The notes under the pieces: generated by a model
Told to the model about the DNA's origin: nothing
The model's input: only the letters and a program-made list of their open reading frames with translations
The model's database searches: none
Program-made: the position numbers and the translations under genes
Shown here: positions 9,542 through 18,689 of the stretch, piece after piece
Numbering within the stretch: the stretch's first letter is position 1
Layout of the letters: each line of letters starts with the position of its first letter
From: CAVYVZ01 sp963772065
GTDB taxonomy: Bacteria > Acidobacteriota > Vicinamibacteria > Vicinamibacterales > UBA2999
Assembly (NCBI GenBank): GCA_963772065.1
Contig: CAVYVZ010000002.1
Span: 124,001-188,000 of the forward strand
Length of the DNA: 64,000 nt
Direction of reading: 5' to 3'

Positions 9542-10951
9542 CCGCGAAAGAGCCAGGCAGCCTTCCGCCACGCGACCAGGGCCACGCGGGTTCCGAGCAC
9601 CCGCGACTTCAGGTCTCCGTCTCTGAAGTGGATGCCGCCGTATCGGCGTGAGAGACCGGCCTGGTCGGCGGCCTCGTCGAACGTTTTCCAACGCAGCGTC
9701 ACGTCTCGAGTGGGCGTCGCCCCAGGCTCGATGGTCGACGTGCCCGCCCTGAATGTGAAGTGGGCCCCGAAGTCAGCTATGGGTGACGAGTCGCAGCACG
9801 GTCGCCGCTGCGGCGCTGAACGCGCTGTGACCGGACACATACTCCGCGAACGATGGAGTGGCAATGTAGCTGCTGAAACGTTCGCCAGGGAGCAACCGCG
9901 TCCCCTGGTAGGGCCCGGCCCACGCGAGGATCGGCTGTCCCGCGAATACGAACCTGACAGCACTGACCGGCCTGATGGAGTCGAACTCCCGTTTGCAGTC
10001 CCAGACCGCGATGCTCGCATCGAGCAGCGCGTTGGACAGGACGAAGAACATCCGCACGTCGGCGTCGAGATCGTGCCTGTCCCGGCGCGAGACGTATTGT
10101 GCGAACAGAGTCCAGTGGCCGGGCGGCGTCTCCGAGGCCGGACCGTCCGCCCGGTCCTCCGCGATGACCTTCTCGCGATCGCCGAGGCTCGCGCTCAACG
10201 CGCGAACCTCGTCCACCTGATCGAGGTATCGGGGTTCGGGATACATCGACGGTGGAGGCGGACGAAACTGGTCTGGCGTCCGAAGCGCGAACGGCGTCAC
10301 CTTGCCCCAGTGCGGCGTGAGGAAGGACTGTGTGGCGCCGCTTGCGTTTCGAAGCGGTTGCCACCGATTTGGGTCGACCAGCAGGTCCGGGGTATTGACC
10401 GGCGCGTAACCCGTGTAGTCCGGGTACGGAGACCCTCCATTGAGCTCGCCCCGCTGATTCAATCCGTCGTGCCGCCGCGACTCCAGCACGGCGGCACAGG
10501 CCTGGTTGCCGACACGGGTCGCCGTGGACGGATCGCCGGACGCGTCGCCCACACTGAAACCGCGCAGCGCCATCAATGCGGTGAAGAGCGGCTCCTCCGA
10601 TGGAAACAGGTCGACGAGCGCCCGATAGGCCGCGTAGCTCACGGCGGTCTCCCTGTTCGCGCGAGTCCGCTCATGCGCCGGGCGTTTCGGCGACGATCGG
10701 CCCGTGGTGGCGCGTGCCGACCGATCGTAGGCCGTCCACGCGTCATACATGCACGTGTGCGTGATCGCCAGGGCACGTGCCGCCATGGTTGGACCGAAGC
10801 GAGTGTTGCGGACGGCCTTCAGCGCGGCGTCGTTCCACAGCAATACGACGTTGTCAGGCCGACGCTCGGTGTCATGAGCAGCTCCGTGGAGAGACGGCGC
10901 CCCCCACATCGTGAGCACGATGGCGATCACGCCGAGATTTGGCCGGGACAT
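9529..10951 (-). CDS. Vanadium-dependent haloperoxidase/PAP2-type acid phosphatase, with one frameshift
   Basis: About 473 residues after joining two frames. The start ATG (10951) overlaps the stop of the upstream gene as TGATG, so translation is coupled. A signal peptide (NLGVIAIVLTMWGAPSLHGA) suggests secretion. All three motifs that bind vanadate or phosphate are present: KREFDSIRP (Lys-x6-Arg-Pro), VSGHSAFS, and SRRYGGIHFRD (Ser-Arg-x5-His). The last motif lies beyond a +1 frameshift near 9775-9785, where dropping one T gives LVTHSDFGAHF. The architecture fits vanadium haloperoxidase-like proteins, which oxidise halides with peroxide, but related proteins act as phosphatases and the activity is not decided by these motifs. 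Its end overlaps the kinase gene end by 13 bases. Confidence 0.8.
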
Positions 10952-11526
10952 CACCGGACCGCGAATGAGAACCTGAGGTTGAACATGTTCGACGTGTTCA
11001 CGCCGAGAGGCGTCTCTTTGACGTCGCCCTGAACACGCCTGAATCGACCGGTTCCGCCAACCACCGCACGAAGAACCACGGCTCCGCCTTCCGGACCGTC
11101 GCTGACAATCGAGCTGCCGTCCGAAAAGTAGAAGAACTGCGTGCTCGTCACGTGGGGAACCTCCCCGCCGGCTATCTGGCCGATGTCGAGATTGAATGTC
11201 CCGCGGCAAACCCAAAGACCGATGGCCCCAGGCGTTTCCGGCCCGGCCGGATTGTTCGGACTGTCGAAATTGCCTCCAGCCTCGAGCGTATGCGCCCGGT
11301 AGATCCGACCGCTGACGATGAATGTCTTACCGCGCGCAAGCGCGCCGGTGAACGCGGGGAAGAAGGGATTCGACCCATCGTCCATGCGCCACGTGCTGCC
11401 GTCGATGGCCACATCCACGACGAGCGGCTTGGGACCCTTCGGCCGCTCCTCGGCCCGCGGGCGATCTCCAACGAGCGCAACCAGCGCGGCGGCGGTTGCA
11501 ACACCAGCAATGACCCTGAATCGCAT
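10951..11526 (-). CDS. Small secreted beta-barrel-like protein of unknown function
   Basis: I do not recognise a named family with certainty. The 191-residue product has an N-terminal signal (VIAGVATAAALVALVGDRP), then a glycine-rich, strand-rich domain. The segments GTFNLDIG, STQFFYFSDGS, VVGGTGRFRRVQGDV and FNLRFSFAV recall dirigent or allene-oxide-cyclase-like small barrels, in which a VVGGTGRFRGARG-type strand is common. That resemblance is by eye only. Its stop overlaps the start of the haloperoxidase-like gene, so the two are made together and the protein may help or accompany that enzyme outside the cell. A purine-rich ribosome site (AAAGGAGA) precedes the ATG. Confidence 0.7.
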   Translation of the reverse strand: MRFRVIAGVATAAALVALVGDRPRAEERPKGPKPLVVDVAIDGSTWRMDDGSNPFFPAFTGALARGKTFIVSGRIYRAHTLEAGGNFDSPNNPAGPETPGAIGLWVCRGTFNLDIGQIAGGEVPHVTSTQFFYFSDGSSIVSDGPEGGAVVLRAVVGGTGRFRRVQGDVKETPLGVNTSNMFNLRFSFAVR

Positions 11527-11694
11527 GACACGTCTCCTTTTCTGCGTGAGGCAGGTGCCCCGGCCGGTGAGGATTGACGCGCGGGCCGTGCGCTGTCCAT
11601 CGCCTGGCGCTTGAATGTGGCTCTCCAGTCAATCACCCGGCAAATGCTAGGAGCCAAGGGACTTATCAGGGTCGATGGGACCGCGGCGTCGTGC

Positions 11695-11700
11695 TAGACT
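11695..11700 (+). promoter_or_regulatory. Possible -10 element TAGACT before the winged-helix/TPR regulator
   Basis: TAGACT lies 21 bases before the ATG at 11722, in the 195-base region between two divergent genes. The same hexamer or a close form occurs at similar distances before other starts in this window (57261-57256 and 365-360 on the minus strand; TAGTCT at 25083). I find no convincing -35 partner at normal spacing, so this is tentative. The remainder of 11527-11721 shows nothing else clear. Confidence 0.3.
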
Positions 11701-11721
11701 CCCGGTCCTCGGGTCGAACGT

Positions 11722-13602
11722 ATGCCCCAGCACGCACGCCAGCTACTCCGGTTCGGTCCGTTCGAGGTCGATCTCAAAGCCGGGGAGCTCAGTAAGGACG
11801 GGCGGAAGCGGCGGCTTCAGGAAAAGCCGTTCCGGGTTTTCGAGGCATTGCTCGAACGCCCCGGCGACGTCGTCACGCGAGAGGAGCTGCGGCAGCGCCT
11901 CTGGCCGTCGGACACGTTCGTAGACTTCGACAACGGCCTGAACAACAGCGTCAACAAATTACGGACGGCGCTGGGGGACGCGGCGTCAGCGCCCCTCTTT
12001 GTCGAAACCGTCGGGCGGCGAGGGTATCGGTTCATCGGAGCGATTCAACCCCCTGACGAGCCGGTCCGCTTGGTTGAAGCGGAGCCGCGATCGATCCCCC
12101 GCCGCAGCTGGCGCGTCGCTGTTATCGGCACCGTGGCTGCGGCCATTGTCGTGACGACCGTGCTGGTTCGAAGCTCTCGGGAGTCATCCGCGACGGTTCC
12201 GACCGTGGCTTCGCTGGCCGTGCTCCCGCTGCAGAGCCTCTCGGATGACCCTGAACAGGAGTACTTCTCCGATGGGATGAGCGATGCTCTCATCACTCAT
12301 CTCGCCGGTATTCGAGCGCTGCGCGTCATTTCACGCCAGTCGACGATCCGTCTGAAGAAATCCAACAAGCCGATGCCGGAGCTCGGGCGCGAGCTCGGCG
12401 TCGACGCCATCGTCGAAGGGACGGTCCTTCGAACGGGGAACCGCGTTCGCATTTCGGCGCAGCTCGTGCACGCACCAACCGATCGGCACCTCTGGAGCCA
12501 GGAGTACGAGCGGGATCTGAGCGATGTCATCGAGTTGCAGGCCGAGATTGCGCGCGCGGTGGCGCGTGAGATTCACGTCGCCCTGAGGCCCGAGGAAGCC
12601 TTGCGGTTCGAATCGAACGCGAAGGTTGCGCCGGCCGCGTACCATGCGTACTTGCGAGGCCGGTACCTCTGGAATCGGCGGACCGAGGAGGGGCTGCGGC
12701 GATCGCTCGACTACTTCGCGCAGGCGATTGCGCTCGACCCGAAGTTCGCGGTGGTCCACGCCGCGATGGCGGAAACGTATGGTCCGCTCGGGTACATGGG
12801 GTTCGTCCGTCCCGACGAATCGACCCCCAGAATGAAGGCCGCGGCGCTCAAGGCGATTGAGTTGGATCCGAACCTCGCCGAAGGCTGGACCGCGCTCGGG
12901 GCATGCGCGGCGTTTCATGAATGGGAGTGGGCGGCCGCGGAGAAGTATTTCAAGCGCGCGCTCGAGGCCAACCCGAATTATGCGACCACCTACATGTGGT
13001 ACGGGCTTCTCCTCGAGAACACGGGACGCCAGGACGAGAACGTCGCGATGAGGCGACGCGCCCTGACGCTGAATCCGCTCAGTCCGGCCGCGGGCGCCGC
13101 ACTCGGCTCCGCCCTTGCGCATGCGGGACGTCTGCCCGACGCTGTCCGTCAGCTCCGCTCGGTCCTGGAGCTCGAGCCGGCGTTTGGCCAGGCGCATTCG
13201 TTCCTCGGCCTGGCGCATCTGATGTCGGCGGGGGTCCATGATGCGATCGCCGAGTTCGAGCTCGCGGGGCGGGACGGTTCACTGGGTCACGCCTACGCAT
13301 CCGTGGGCCGGACGGCTGAGGCGCGCTCGGTTCTCAGCGAGCTCCGGGCGGCGTCCGCTGAGCGGTACGTGTCACCCTACGAGTTCGCGCTCGTGCTCGC
13401 AGGCCTTGGCGACAAGAGTGGAGCGCTCGACTGGCTGGAACGCGCGTACCAGACCCGCGCGATCAAACTGAGCATGGTAAAGATCGATCCGCGCTTCAAG
13501 CCGCTTCATCAGGAAACGCGGTTCCGAGCCCTCCTGTCGCGGATGAACCTCGGATCGCGCGTCACCGCACGAGCAGGCGGATCGTGCCGTCCTGCTTGTT
13601 GA
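11722..13602 (+). CDS. CadC-like winged-helix transcriptional regulator with TolB-like domain and TPR repeats
   Basis: The 626-residue protein begins with an OmpR/CadC-type DNA-binding winged helix (about residues 8-100: LRFGPFEVDLKAGEL, FRVFEALLERPGDVVTREEL, NKLRTALGD, VETVGRRGYRFI). A single membrane-spanning segment follows (about 130-150, WRVAVIGTVAAAIVVTTVLV). The outer part has a TolB-like domain (SLAVLPLQSLSDDPEQEYFSDGMSDALI, LGVDAIVEGTVLRTGNRV) and then TPR helices. This is the usual acidobacterial one-component design: an external or membrane input acts on a cytosolic DNA-binding head. Its target is unknown; the neighbouring sugar-oxidation genes are candidates. Its end overlaps the converging sugar dehydrogenase gene by 41 bases. 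Confidence 0.9.
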   Translation: MPQHARQLLRFGPFEVDLKAGELSKDGRKRRLQEKPFRVFEALLERPGDVVTREELRQRLWPSDTFVDFDNGLNNSVNKLRTALGDAASAPLFVETVGRRGYRFIGAIQPPDEPVRLVEAEPRSIPRRSWRVAVIGTVAAAIVVTTVLVRSSRESSATVPTVASLAVLPLQSLSDDPEQEYFSDGMSDALITHLAGIRALRVISRQSTIRLKKSNKPMPELGRELGVDAIVEGTVLRTGNRVRISAQLVHAPTDRHLWSQEYERDLSDVIELQAEIARAVAREIHVALRPEEALRFESNAKVAPAAYHAYLRGRYLWNRRTEEGLRRSLDYFAQAIALDPKFAVVHAAMAETYGPLGYMGFVRPDESTPRMKAAALKAIELDPNLAEGWTALGACAAFHEWEWAAAEKYFKRALEANPNYATTYMWYGLLLENTGRQDENVAMRRRALTLNPLSPAAGAALGSALAHAGRLPDAVRQLRSVLELEPAFGQAHSFLGLAHLMSAGVHDAIAEFELAGRDGSLGHAYASVGRTAEARSVLSELRAASAERYVSPYEFALVLAGLGDKSGALDWLERAYQTRAIKLSMVKIDPRFKPLHQETRFRALLSRMNLGSRVTARAGGSCRPAC

Positions 13603-14962
13603 GCACGAAGATCTGTCCTCGAGGCCCCTCGCCGAAGCGGAGGTCGGCACGAATCGCCGGCTTCTTCCCCTGCTGACCGTTCTTCTCTTTTATGAGCTGA
13701 AGCAGCGTCTTCGACGTGCCGCGATCGGTGAACAGGATTCTGCGGATCGTGTCCTGGCCACCGCTCGGGAGCTTGTCCGCGTTGATGTAGAAAATTTCGC
13801 CGCTCGGGTTGTCGCCGAAGATCAGGAGGTTCGCCAGCTGCTTGATGTCCTTCTGCCGGTACACATATCCCATCGTCACGGCGGAATTGGGCTGCAGCAG
13901 AGGATCCACCTGGCCGTACTCGACGACCGGGTAGGTGAGCTTCGGGTCTCCACGCCGTTTGTCGAGGCTCACTTCGTTTCGGCTGACGAACGTGTAGCTG
14001 CCCTCCCAGTCGTTCCATCCGAGGTTCGCGCCGCGCGTGACGATATCGATTTCCTCGACGATGTTCTGGCCGATGTCGGCGACGAACAGGTTGCCGGTCT
14101 TCGAATCCCAGGCAAAGCGCTGGGGATTGCGCAGGCCGTACGCATAGATTTCGGCCAGCGTCTTGTCGTCATTGTCGTTGGCAAATGGGTTGTCCTTCGG
14201 GATGCCGTACTTCCCATTGGCGCTGTTCGAGCCGAGGGGATCGATCCGCAGCATCTTGCCAAAGGCTGAACTCAGGTTCTGCGCCAGATCCATCGGATCC
14301 CCGCCGCTGCCTCCGTCGGCGGAGCCGACGTAGAGCAGCCCGTAGTCCGCGCTGCGCGGCGATGCCAGCGGGTTGAACCCGAGCTGACCGCCGTTGTGAT
14401 TGCCGAATGGGTGCTCGAACCGGAACAGCTCGCGCGGGGGTCCGCCGTCATAGGTCGCCGCGGAGGGATTCTTCGCCGTCCACTCGAGCAGGATGAGGTC
14501 GTGGGTGTTGTTGCCGCCACCCGGCACGAAGTCGGGAGTCGGCGTGGTGTTGCTGGTATCCGTGTAGGTATAGAACCTGCCGAAGCCGCGCGCGCCGCGG
14601 CGATTGAACTCGGGATGAAAGGCGAAGCTCTGGAAGCCGCGCTCGAAACCCTGAGAATTGACGTTGATTCCCCAGTTGGGCTCTCTGAGATCCAGGTAGG
14701 GCGTGACCGTCTTGCCGTCGTAGCTGATGCTGTAGAGCGGCCCGCGCATGTCGTTGACGAACAGGCGACGCGTTGCCGGCTCGTTGAGCAGGAGCATCAT
14801 GCGCGCCGCCTCGCCGCCTACGTCGGGGAGCGAGGCAAACTCCACGAAGTTCACCGCGATGACGCCGTCGGACGCCGTGATTGGTGTAGGAAAGGGATCG
14901 TTGGTGTTCTGCGCCAGCGCGGCGGCTGTCAGGAGCACCGCGACAACAGTCGTTCGGATCAT
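13562..14962 (-). CDS. PQQ-dependent sugar dehydrogenase (glucose/sorbosone dehydrogenase family), secreted
   Basis: I take the ATG at 14962, which gives 466 residues with a short signal (IRTTVVAVLLTAAALAQ); the open frame extends further upstream but into the preceding gene. The body is a six-bladed propeller of the soluble aldose/sorbosone dehydrogenase group: GFQSFAFHPEFN, FYTYTDTSNTT, NHNGGQLGFNPL, YGLRNPQRFAWD, LFVADIGQNIVEEID and NLGWNDWEGSY. The HNGGQL and RNPQRFAWD motifs line the PQQ and active-site face in this family. Such enzymes oxidise sugars to lactones in the periplasm and pass electrons to cytochromes. The gene follows the LarA-like gene by 19 bases. No PQQ synthesis genes are in the window. 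Confidence 0.87.
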   Translation of the reverse strand: MIRTTVVAVLLTAAALAQNTNDPFPTPITASDGVIAVNFVEFASLPDVGGEAARMMLLLNEPATRRLFVNDMRGPLYSISYDGKTVTPYLDLREPNWGINVNSQGFERGFQSFAFHPEFNRRGARGFGRFYTYTDTSNTTPTPDFVPGGGNNTHDLILLEWTAKNPSAATYDGGPPRELFRFEHPFGNHNGGQLGFNPLASPRSADYGLLYVGSADGGSGGDPMDLAQNLSSAFGKMLRIDPLGSNSANGKYGIPKDNPFANDNDDKTLAEIYAYGLRNPQRFAWDSKTGNLFVADIGQNIVEEIDIVTRGANLGWNDWEGSYTFVSRNEVSLDKRRGDPKLTYPVVEYGQVDPLLQPNSAVTMGYVYRQKDIKQLANLLIFGDNPSGEIFYINADKLPSGGQDTIRRILFTDRGTSKTLLQLIKEKNGQQGKKPAIRADLRFGEGPRGQIFVLNKQDGTIRLLVR

Positions 14963-14981
14963 CAGGATGCGCTCGTGAAGG

Positions 14982-16247
14982 TTAGAGTGGGGGCGGGCTG
15001 CCGACTCGATAGAGGAACTCTCCCGCACGCGGAACGACGAGCGAGTCGTCGCCCGCCTGCAGCCGCTCGTGCTCGACGTCGATGGTGGCCGGATCCAGGT
15101 AGCCGAGGTTGACCCGCTCGCAGCGCTCGCGAGAGATGCCGGTCGCGAGCGTGACATCGATGCGGGGGCTTTCCAGCCCGCACGACGCATCGAATGTTCC
15201 CAGACCTTTCACGTGCGTCGAGTGGGCGAGGATACCGCCGGGATATCCCTTGAAGCGTTCCCACTGCGCGGTGAAGTAGTCGCGGCAGTGATAGCCGATT
15301 TCATCGAGCAGCCTGCCGTGAACGTGACTCACCTCGGTGACGTGCGGCGCGAAAATGATCACCTCGCCGCCGGCCGCAACGGCCGGTTCGACCTTGTACA
15401 TCCCCTTCGCGGCCGTCCACAGGTCGTCGTACAGCCGCGGCATGACGGACACCACGCGGTCGAATGGATGATCGACCCAGACGACGTGGCGCCGCGCCGA
15501 CAGCGCCGCGGCCTGGCGCCAGGCCGCGTGAACGTCGCCGCAGAACGCACCCGCCACGCCTTCGTGCGTCACCACGAGCGCGATGAGCGAGAGCGGCTGG
15601 TCCAACAGCGCGGCCGCCCGATCGATCACCGATCGCACGGGCGTGTCGATGGTCCCGATCATCTCGTAGTTGGTGATCAGCGCTCCGAGCCAATGCGTGA
15701 AATGAATGATGTCCGGGGCGGCGATCCCCGGGAACAGATACTTGGTCCCGCCGGAGAATCCGGCGACTTCGTGCGGAAACACCGGCCCGCAGATGAGCAC
15801 GTGGTCGTACTCGACCGCGAGGCGGTTCAGGGCCACCGGCACGTCCTCGCGCAGGCGTCCGTTCGTGATCTCCGAGATCTCCGACCCGGGAATGGTGCCC
15901 AGGTGCGCGAACGTGGCGGGATCGCTCCAGTCGTGATTGAAGATCTTCGAGCGCCCCGCGCGGCCGTCGGAGACCTGCCGGCCGATCAGCGCGCCAAGCC
16001 GGGCGTCATCCATCGGCTGGTGTGTGCCGAGCGCGACGAGATAGTCGAGCGCGGCCGCGCGCGGCTGCAGCTCGCGCTCGAGGATGTCGAACATCAGCGG
16101 CATCGGCATCGTGCGCGTGCCATCCGGGATGATGACGAGCACACGCGCGGCATCCACCGGCAGCCGCGCCAGCCCGTCGCGGACGGTCGTGGCTACCTCG
16201 TCTGGCGCGAGAAAGCCGTTCAGAACGCCCTTGCCGATTACACTCAC
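14982..16247 (-). CDS. larA: LarA-like nickel-pincer racemase/epimerase
   Basis: The 421-residue protein (GTG start at 16247 chosen by homology; the open frame extends to 16337) matches lactate racemase LarA: VLVIIPDGTRTMPMPLMF, LVALGTHQPMDD, and FPHEVAGFSGGTKYLFPGI with the Lys that carries the nickel-pincer nucleotide in LarA, followed by DIIHFTHWLG. LarA-family enzymes racemise lactate or other 2-hydroxy acids, and some act on sugar acids such as malate or gluconate epimers. The cofactor-building genes larB, larC and larE are not in this window, so they must lie elsewhere if it is active. Neighbouring sugar-oxidising and acid-dehydrating genes favour a sugar-acid substrate; that is inference. 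Only 4 bases separate the assigned start from that of the divergent gene. Confidence 0.83.
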   Translation of the reverse strand: MSVIGKGVLNGFLAPDEVATTVRDGLARLPVDAARVLVIIPDGTRTMPMPLMFDILERELQPRAAALDYLVALGTHQPMDDARLGALIGRQVSDGRAGRSKIFNHDWSDPATFAHLGTIPGSEISEITNGRLREDVPVALNRLAVEYDHVLICGPVFPHEVAGFSGGTKYLFPGIAAPDIIHFTHWLGALITNYEMIGTIDTPVRSVIDRAAALLDQPLSLIALVVTHEGVAGAFCGDVHAAWRQAAALSARRHVVWVDHPFDRVVSVMPRLYDDLWTAAKGMYKVEPAVAAGGEVIIFAPHVTEVSHVHGRLLDEIGYHCRDYFTAQWERFKGYPGGILAHSTHVKGLGTFDASCGLESPRIDVTLATGISRERCERVNLGYLDPATIDVEHERLQAGDDSLVVPRAGEFLYRVGSPPPL

Positions 16248-16251
16248 AGCT

Positions 16252-17364
16252 GTGCAGTCATTATGGCATGCGGTCGGTGTGCTCTCGATTGCGCCGCTCT
16301 TGATGGCGCCGCTCTCGATAGCGCTGTCCCAGTCCACACCCGAGCCCGATTTCGAGAAGCTGCCGTATTCGCCACGGCAGATGGTCTGTTACCGAACCGC
16401 GCCGTTGAAGATCGACGGCAAGCTCGATGAAGCGGCCTGGGGTGCCGCGGCCTGGTCCGAGCCGTTCATCGATATCGAAGGCGAACGGCGGCCGCAGTTT
16501 GCCACTCGCGTGAAGATGCTGTGGGACGACGAGCACTTCTACGTCGCGGCCGACCTCGAAGAGCCGAATCTCTGGGCCACGCTCACCAAGCGCGACTCCG
16601 TCATCTTTCACGACAACGACTTCGAGGTGTTCATCGATCCCGACGGCGACACGCACGCCTACTACGAGCTGGAGGTGAATGCGTTCGGAACGGTGTGGGA
16701 CCTGATGCTGGTGCAGCCGTACCGCGACGGCGGCCCGGCGATTCACGCCTGGGACATCGCGGGGCTGCAGACCGGCGTCGACGTTCGAGGCACCATCAAC
16801 CGGCCCGGCGATCGCGACGAGGGCTGGACCGTGGAGATTGCGATGCCGTGGGAGATGCTGCGCGAGGCGGCGCCGGGGCGGAGAGCGCCCCACGTCGGCG
16901 AACGCTGGCGCGTGAACTTCTCGCGTGTTCAATGGCAGCTCGACGTGAGCCAGGGTGCGTATTCGAAACGTGTGAATCCGAGCACGGGAAAGCCGCTGCC
17001 CGAAGACAACTGGGTGTGGAGTCCGCAAGGCGCCGTCAACATGCACATGCCGGAGCGCTGGGGCTTCGTGCAGTTTTCCGATGCTGTCGCGGGTCGAAGC
17101 ACCACCGCGTATGTCGAGGACCGCAACGAGCGGGTGAAGTGGGCGCTGCGCCGCCTGTACTACCGCCAGCGCCGCTTTCGCGCCGCGCACGGGCGGTACG
17201 CCAGCGAGCTCGCGGCTCTCAACGCCGAGAACGTCAAGGTCGAAGGCCTCGAGTTCCATCCAACCATGCAGGTCACCGACTCACTCTACGAAATCCGCGC
17301 CGCCGGATTCGACGGCGCGGTCGTGCGTTTGCGACACGACGGCCGGGTGTGGGTGACGCGATGA
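16252..17364 (+). CDS. Secreted carbohydrate-binding family 9-like protein
   Basis: From the GTG at 16252 the product has 370 residues with a signal peptide (LSIAPLLMAPLSIALS); an in-frame ATG at 16303 is the other reasonable start. The main domain is CBM9-like, as seen in xylanase-linked and stand-alone proteins: PLKIDGKLDEAAWGAAAWSE, TRVKMLWDDEHFYVAADLEE, DNDFEVFIDPDGDTHAYYEL, EGWTVEIAMPWEMLRE and GERWRVNFSRVQW. This architecture binds carbohydrate or sits in outer-membrane-linked enzymes. A C-terminal region (about 290-370) of charged helices is not recognised. The stop overlaps an ATG of the next open frame (ATGA), though I prefer the later start for that gene. The signal-peptide DNA contains a short 15-base near-repeat. 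Confidence 0.82.
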   Translation: MQSLWHAVGVLSIAPLLMAPLSIALSQSTPEPDFEKLPYSPRQMVCYRTAPLKIDGKLDEAAWGAAAWSEPFIDIEGERRPQFATRVKMLWDDEHFYVAADLEEPNLWATLTKRDSVIFHDNDFEVFIDPDGDTHAYYELEVNAFGTVWDLMLVQPYRDGGPAIHAWDIAGLQTGVDVRGTINRPGDRDEGWTVEIAMPWEMLREAAPGRRAPHVGERWRVNFSRVQWQLDVSQGAYSKRVNPSTGKPLPEDNWVWSPQGAVNMHMPERWGFVQFSDAVAGRSTTAYVEDRNERVKWALRRLYYRQRRFRAAHGRYASELAALNAENVKVEGLEFHPTMQVTDSLYEIRAAGFDGAVVRLRHDGRVWVTR

Positions 17365-17399
17365 ATGACGTGATATATGAACGCACGAGGAGACGCAGG

Positions 17400-18689
17400 A
17401 TGCCGACGAGACGCCGGTTCGTTCAGATAACCGCCGGAGCGACAGCCGCGGGCGTGCTGCACGCCAAGGGCGTGCTCGGCGCCAACGACCGGATCAACGT
17501 GGGGTTGATCGGCTGCGGTGGAAGAGGCCATTCCGTCTGGGAGCGGTTCCTGAAGAATCCGGATGTGAACCCGGTGGCCGTCTGCGATGTGTACGAACCG
17601 TTCCTGACGCGCGCCGCGGGGGAGCGCCCGCTTACGGCGGTCAAAGATTTTCGCCGCGTGCTCGATCGGAAGGACATCGACGCCGTCATCGTTGCAACGC
17701 CCGATCACTGGCACGCCATTCAGACGGTCATGGCCTGCGAGGCGGGGAAGGATGTCTACACGGAGAAGCCGCTCTCGTTGACCGTTCGCGAGGGCCGCCT
17801 GATGGCCGACGCCGCGCGCAAGCACAAGCGAATCGTGCAGACCGGAAGCCAGCAGCGCTCGGGCGCGCACTACGCCCGCGCCGTGAAGATCGTGCAGGAT
17901 GGATCGATCGGTCCGGTACACAAGATCGCCGCCGGCTTCACCCGCAACATCGTCCCCGGCTTCGTCGCCCGCGAGCTGCAGACCGGCCTGACGTCGGATC
18001 TCGATTGGGACATGTGGCTCGGTCCCGCGCCCTTCGTGCCTTTCGATCCGTACCGGTGCATCTACCACTTCCGATGGTTCTGGAACTACTCGGGCGGACA
18101 GATGACCAACTGGGGCGCGCACGACCTGGACATCGCGCGGTGGGCGCTCGGCGCCAAAGCGCCCGCGACGGTGGCCGCGTTCGGCGGCCGGTTTGCCCTG
18201 AAGGATGGCGGTGAGACGCCGGACGTTCAGGAGGTGCTCTATAACTTTCCCGACGCCAGCGTCGGCGGCGGCAAGGGCTGCGTCGTGAGCTGGACGGCCC
18301 GCGAGATCGGCGCGAGCCGCGGCGAGCCTCTCGTGTTCCACGGTACCAAGGGCACGCTCGCGATCAACCGCCGCGGCTTCAAGGTCACGCCCGACGTGTG
18401 GAAAGGCGATCCGCGGAACGAGACCCCGGCGATGGAACCGATGGAGGAGCCAGGATCGGAGATGGACTCCGCCCACATCCGGAACTTTCTCGACTCCGTC
18501 AAGAGCCGCACACCTCCTGTCGCCGATGTCGAGGAAGGACACAGGACGGCCACGATGTGCCATCTGGGCAACATCGCCATGCGGCTCGGGCGCAGCCTCC
18601 GATGGGACGCCGAAAAAGAGCAATGCATCGGCGACGCCGACGCCGACCGGCACCTTCACTACGACTACCGCCAGCCGTGGAAGCTGTAA
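17400..18689 (+). CDS. Tat-exported Gfo/Idh/MocA-family oxidoreductase
   Basis: The start at 17400 is chosen because AGGAG lies about 7 bases upstream and the protein then opens with a Tat leader (TRRRFVQITAGATAAGVLHA). The alternative ATG at 17361 overlaps the previous stop. The 429 residues contain the Rossmann motif VGLIGCGGRGHS, DAVIVATPDHWHA, and the family catalytic motif YTEKPLSLT. The C-terminal sheet domain has GGQMTNWGAHDLDIARWAL. Exported members of this family hold NAD(P) tightly and oxidise or interconvert sugars and glycosides. The next gene starts inside its last 13 bases, so they are translated together. Confidence 0.9.
   Translation: MPTRRRFVQITAGATAAGVLHAKGVLGANDRINVGLIGCGGRGHSVWERFLKNPDVNPVAVCDVYEPFLTRAAGERPLTAVKDFRRVLDRKDIDAVIVATPDHWHAIQTVMACEAGKDVYTEKPLSLTVREGRLMADAARKHKRIVQTGSQQRSGAHYARAVKIVQDGSIGPVHKIAAGFTRNIVPGFVARELQTGLTSDLDWDMWLGPAPFVPFDPYRCIYHFRWFWNYSGGQMTNWGAHDLDIARWALGAKAPATVAAFGGRFALKDGGETPDVQEVLYNFPDASVGGGKGCVVSWTAREIGASRGEPLVFHGTKGTLAINRRGFKVTPDVWKGDPRNETPAMEPMEEPGSEMDSAHIRNFLDSVKSRTPPVADVEEGHRTATMCHLGNIAMRLGRSLRWDAEKEQCIGDADADRHLHYDYRQPWKL

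Noticed and set aside
16285..16325. Short tandem near-repeat as a mobile or regulatory repeat
   Set aside because: It lies in the signal-peptide codons of the CBM9-like protein and encodes a repeated LSIAP/LLMAP/LSIAL core, so it is best read as coding.
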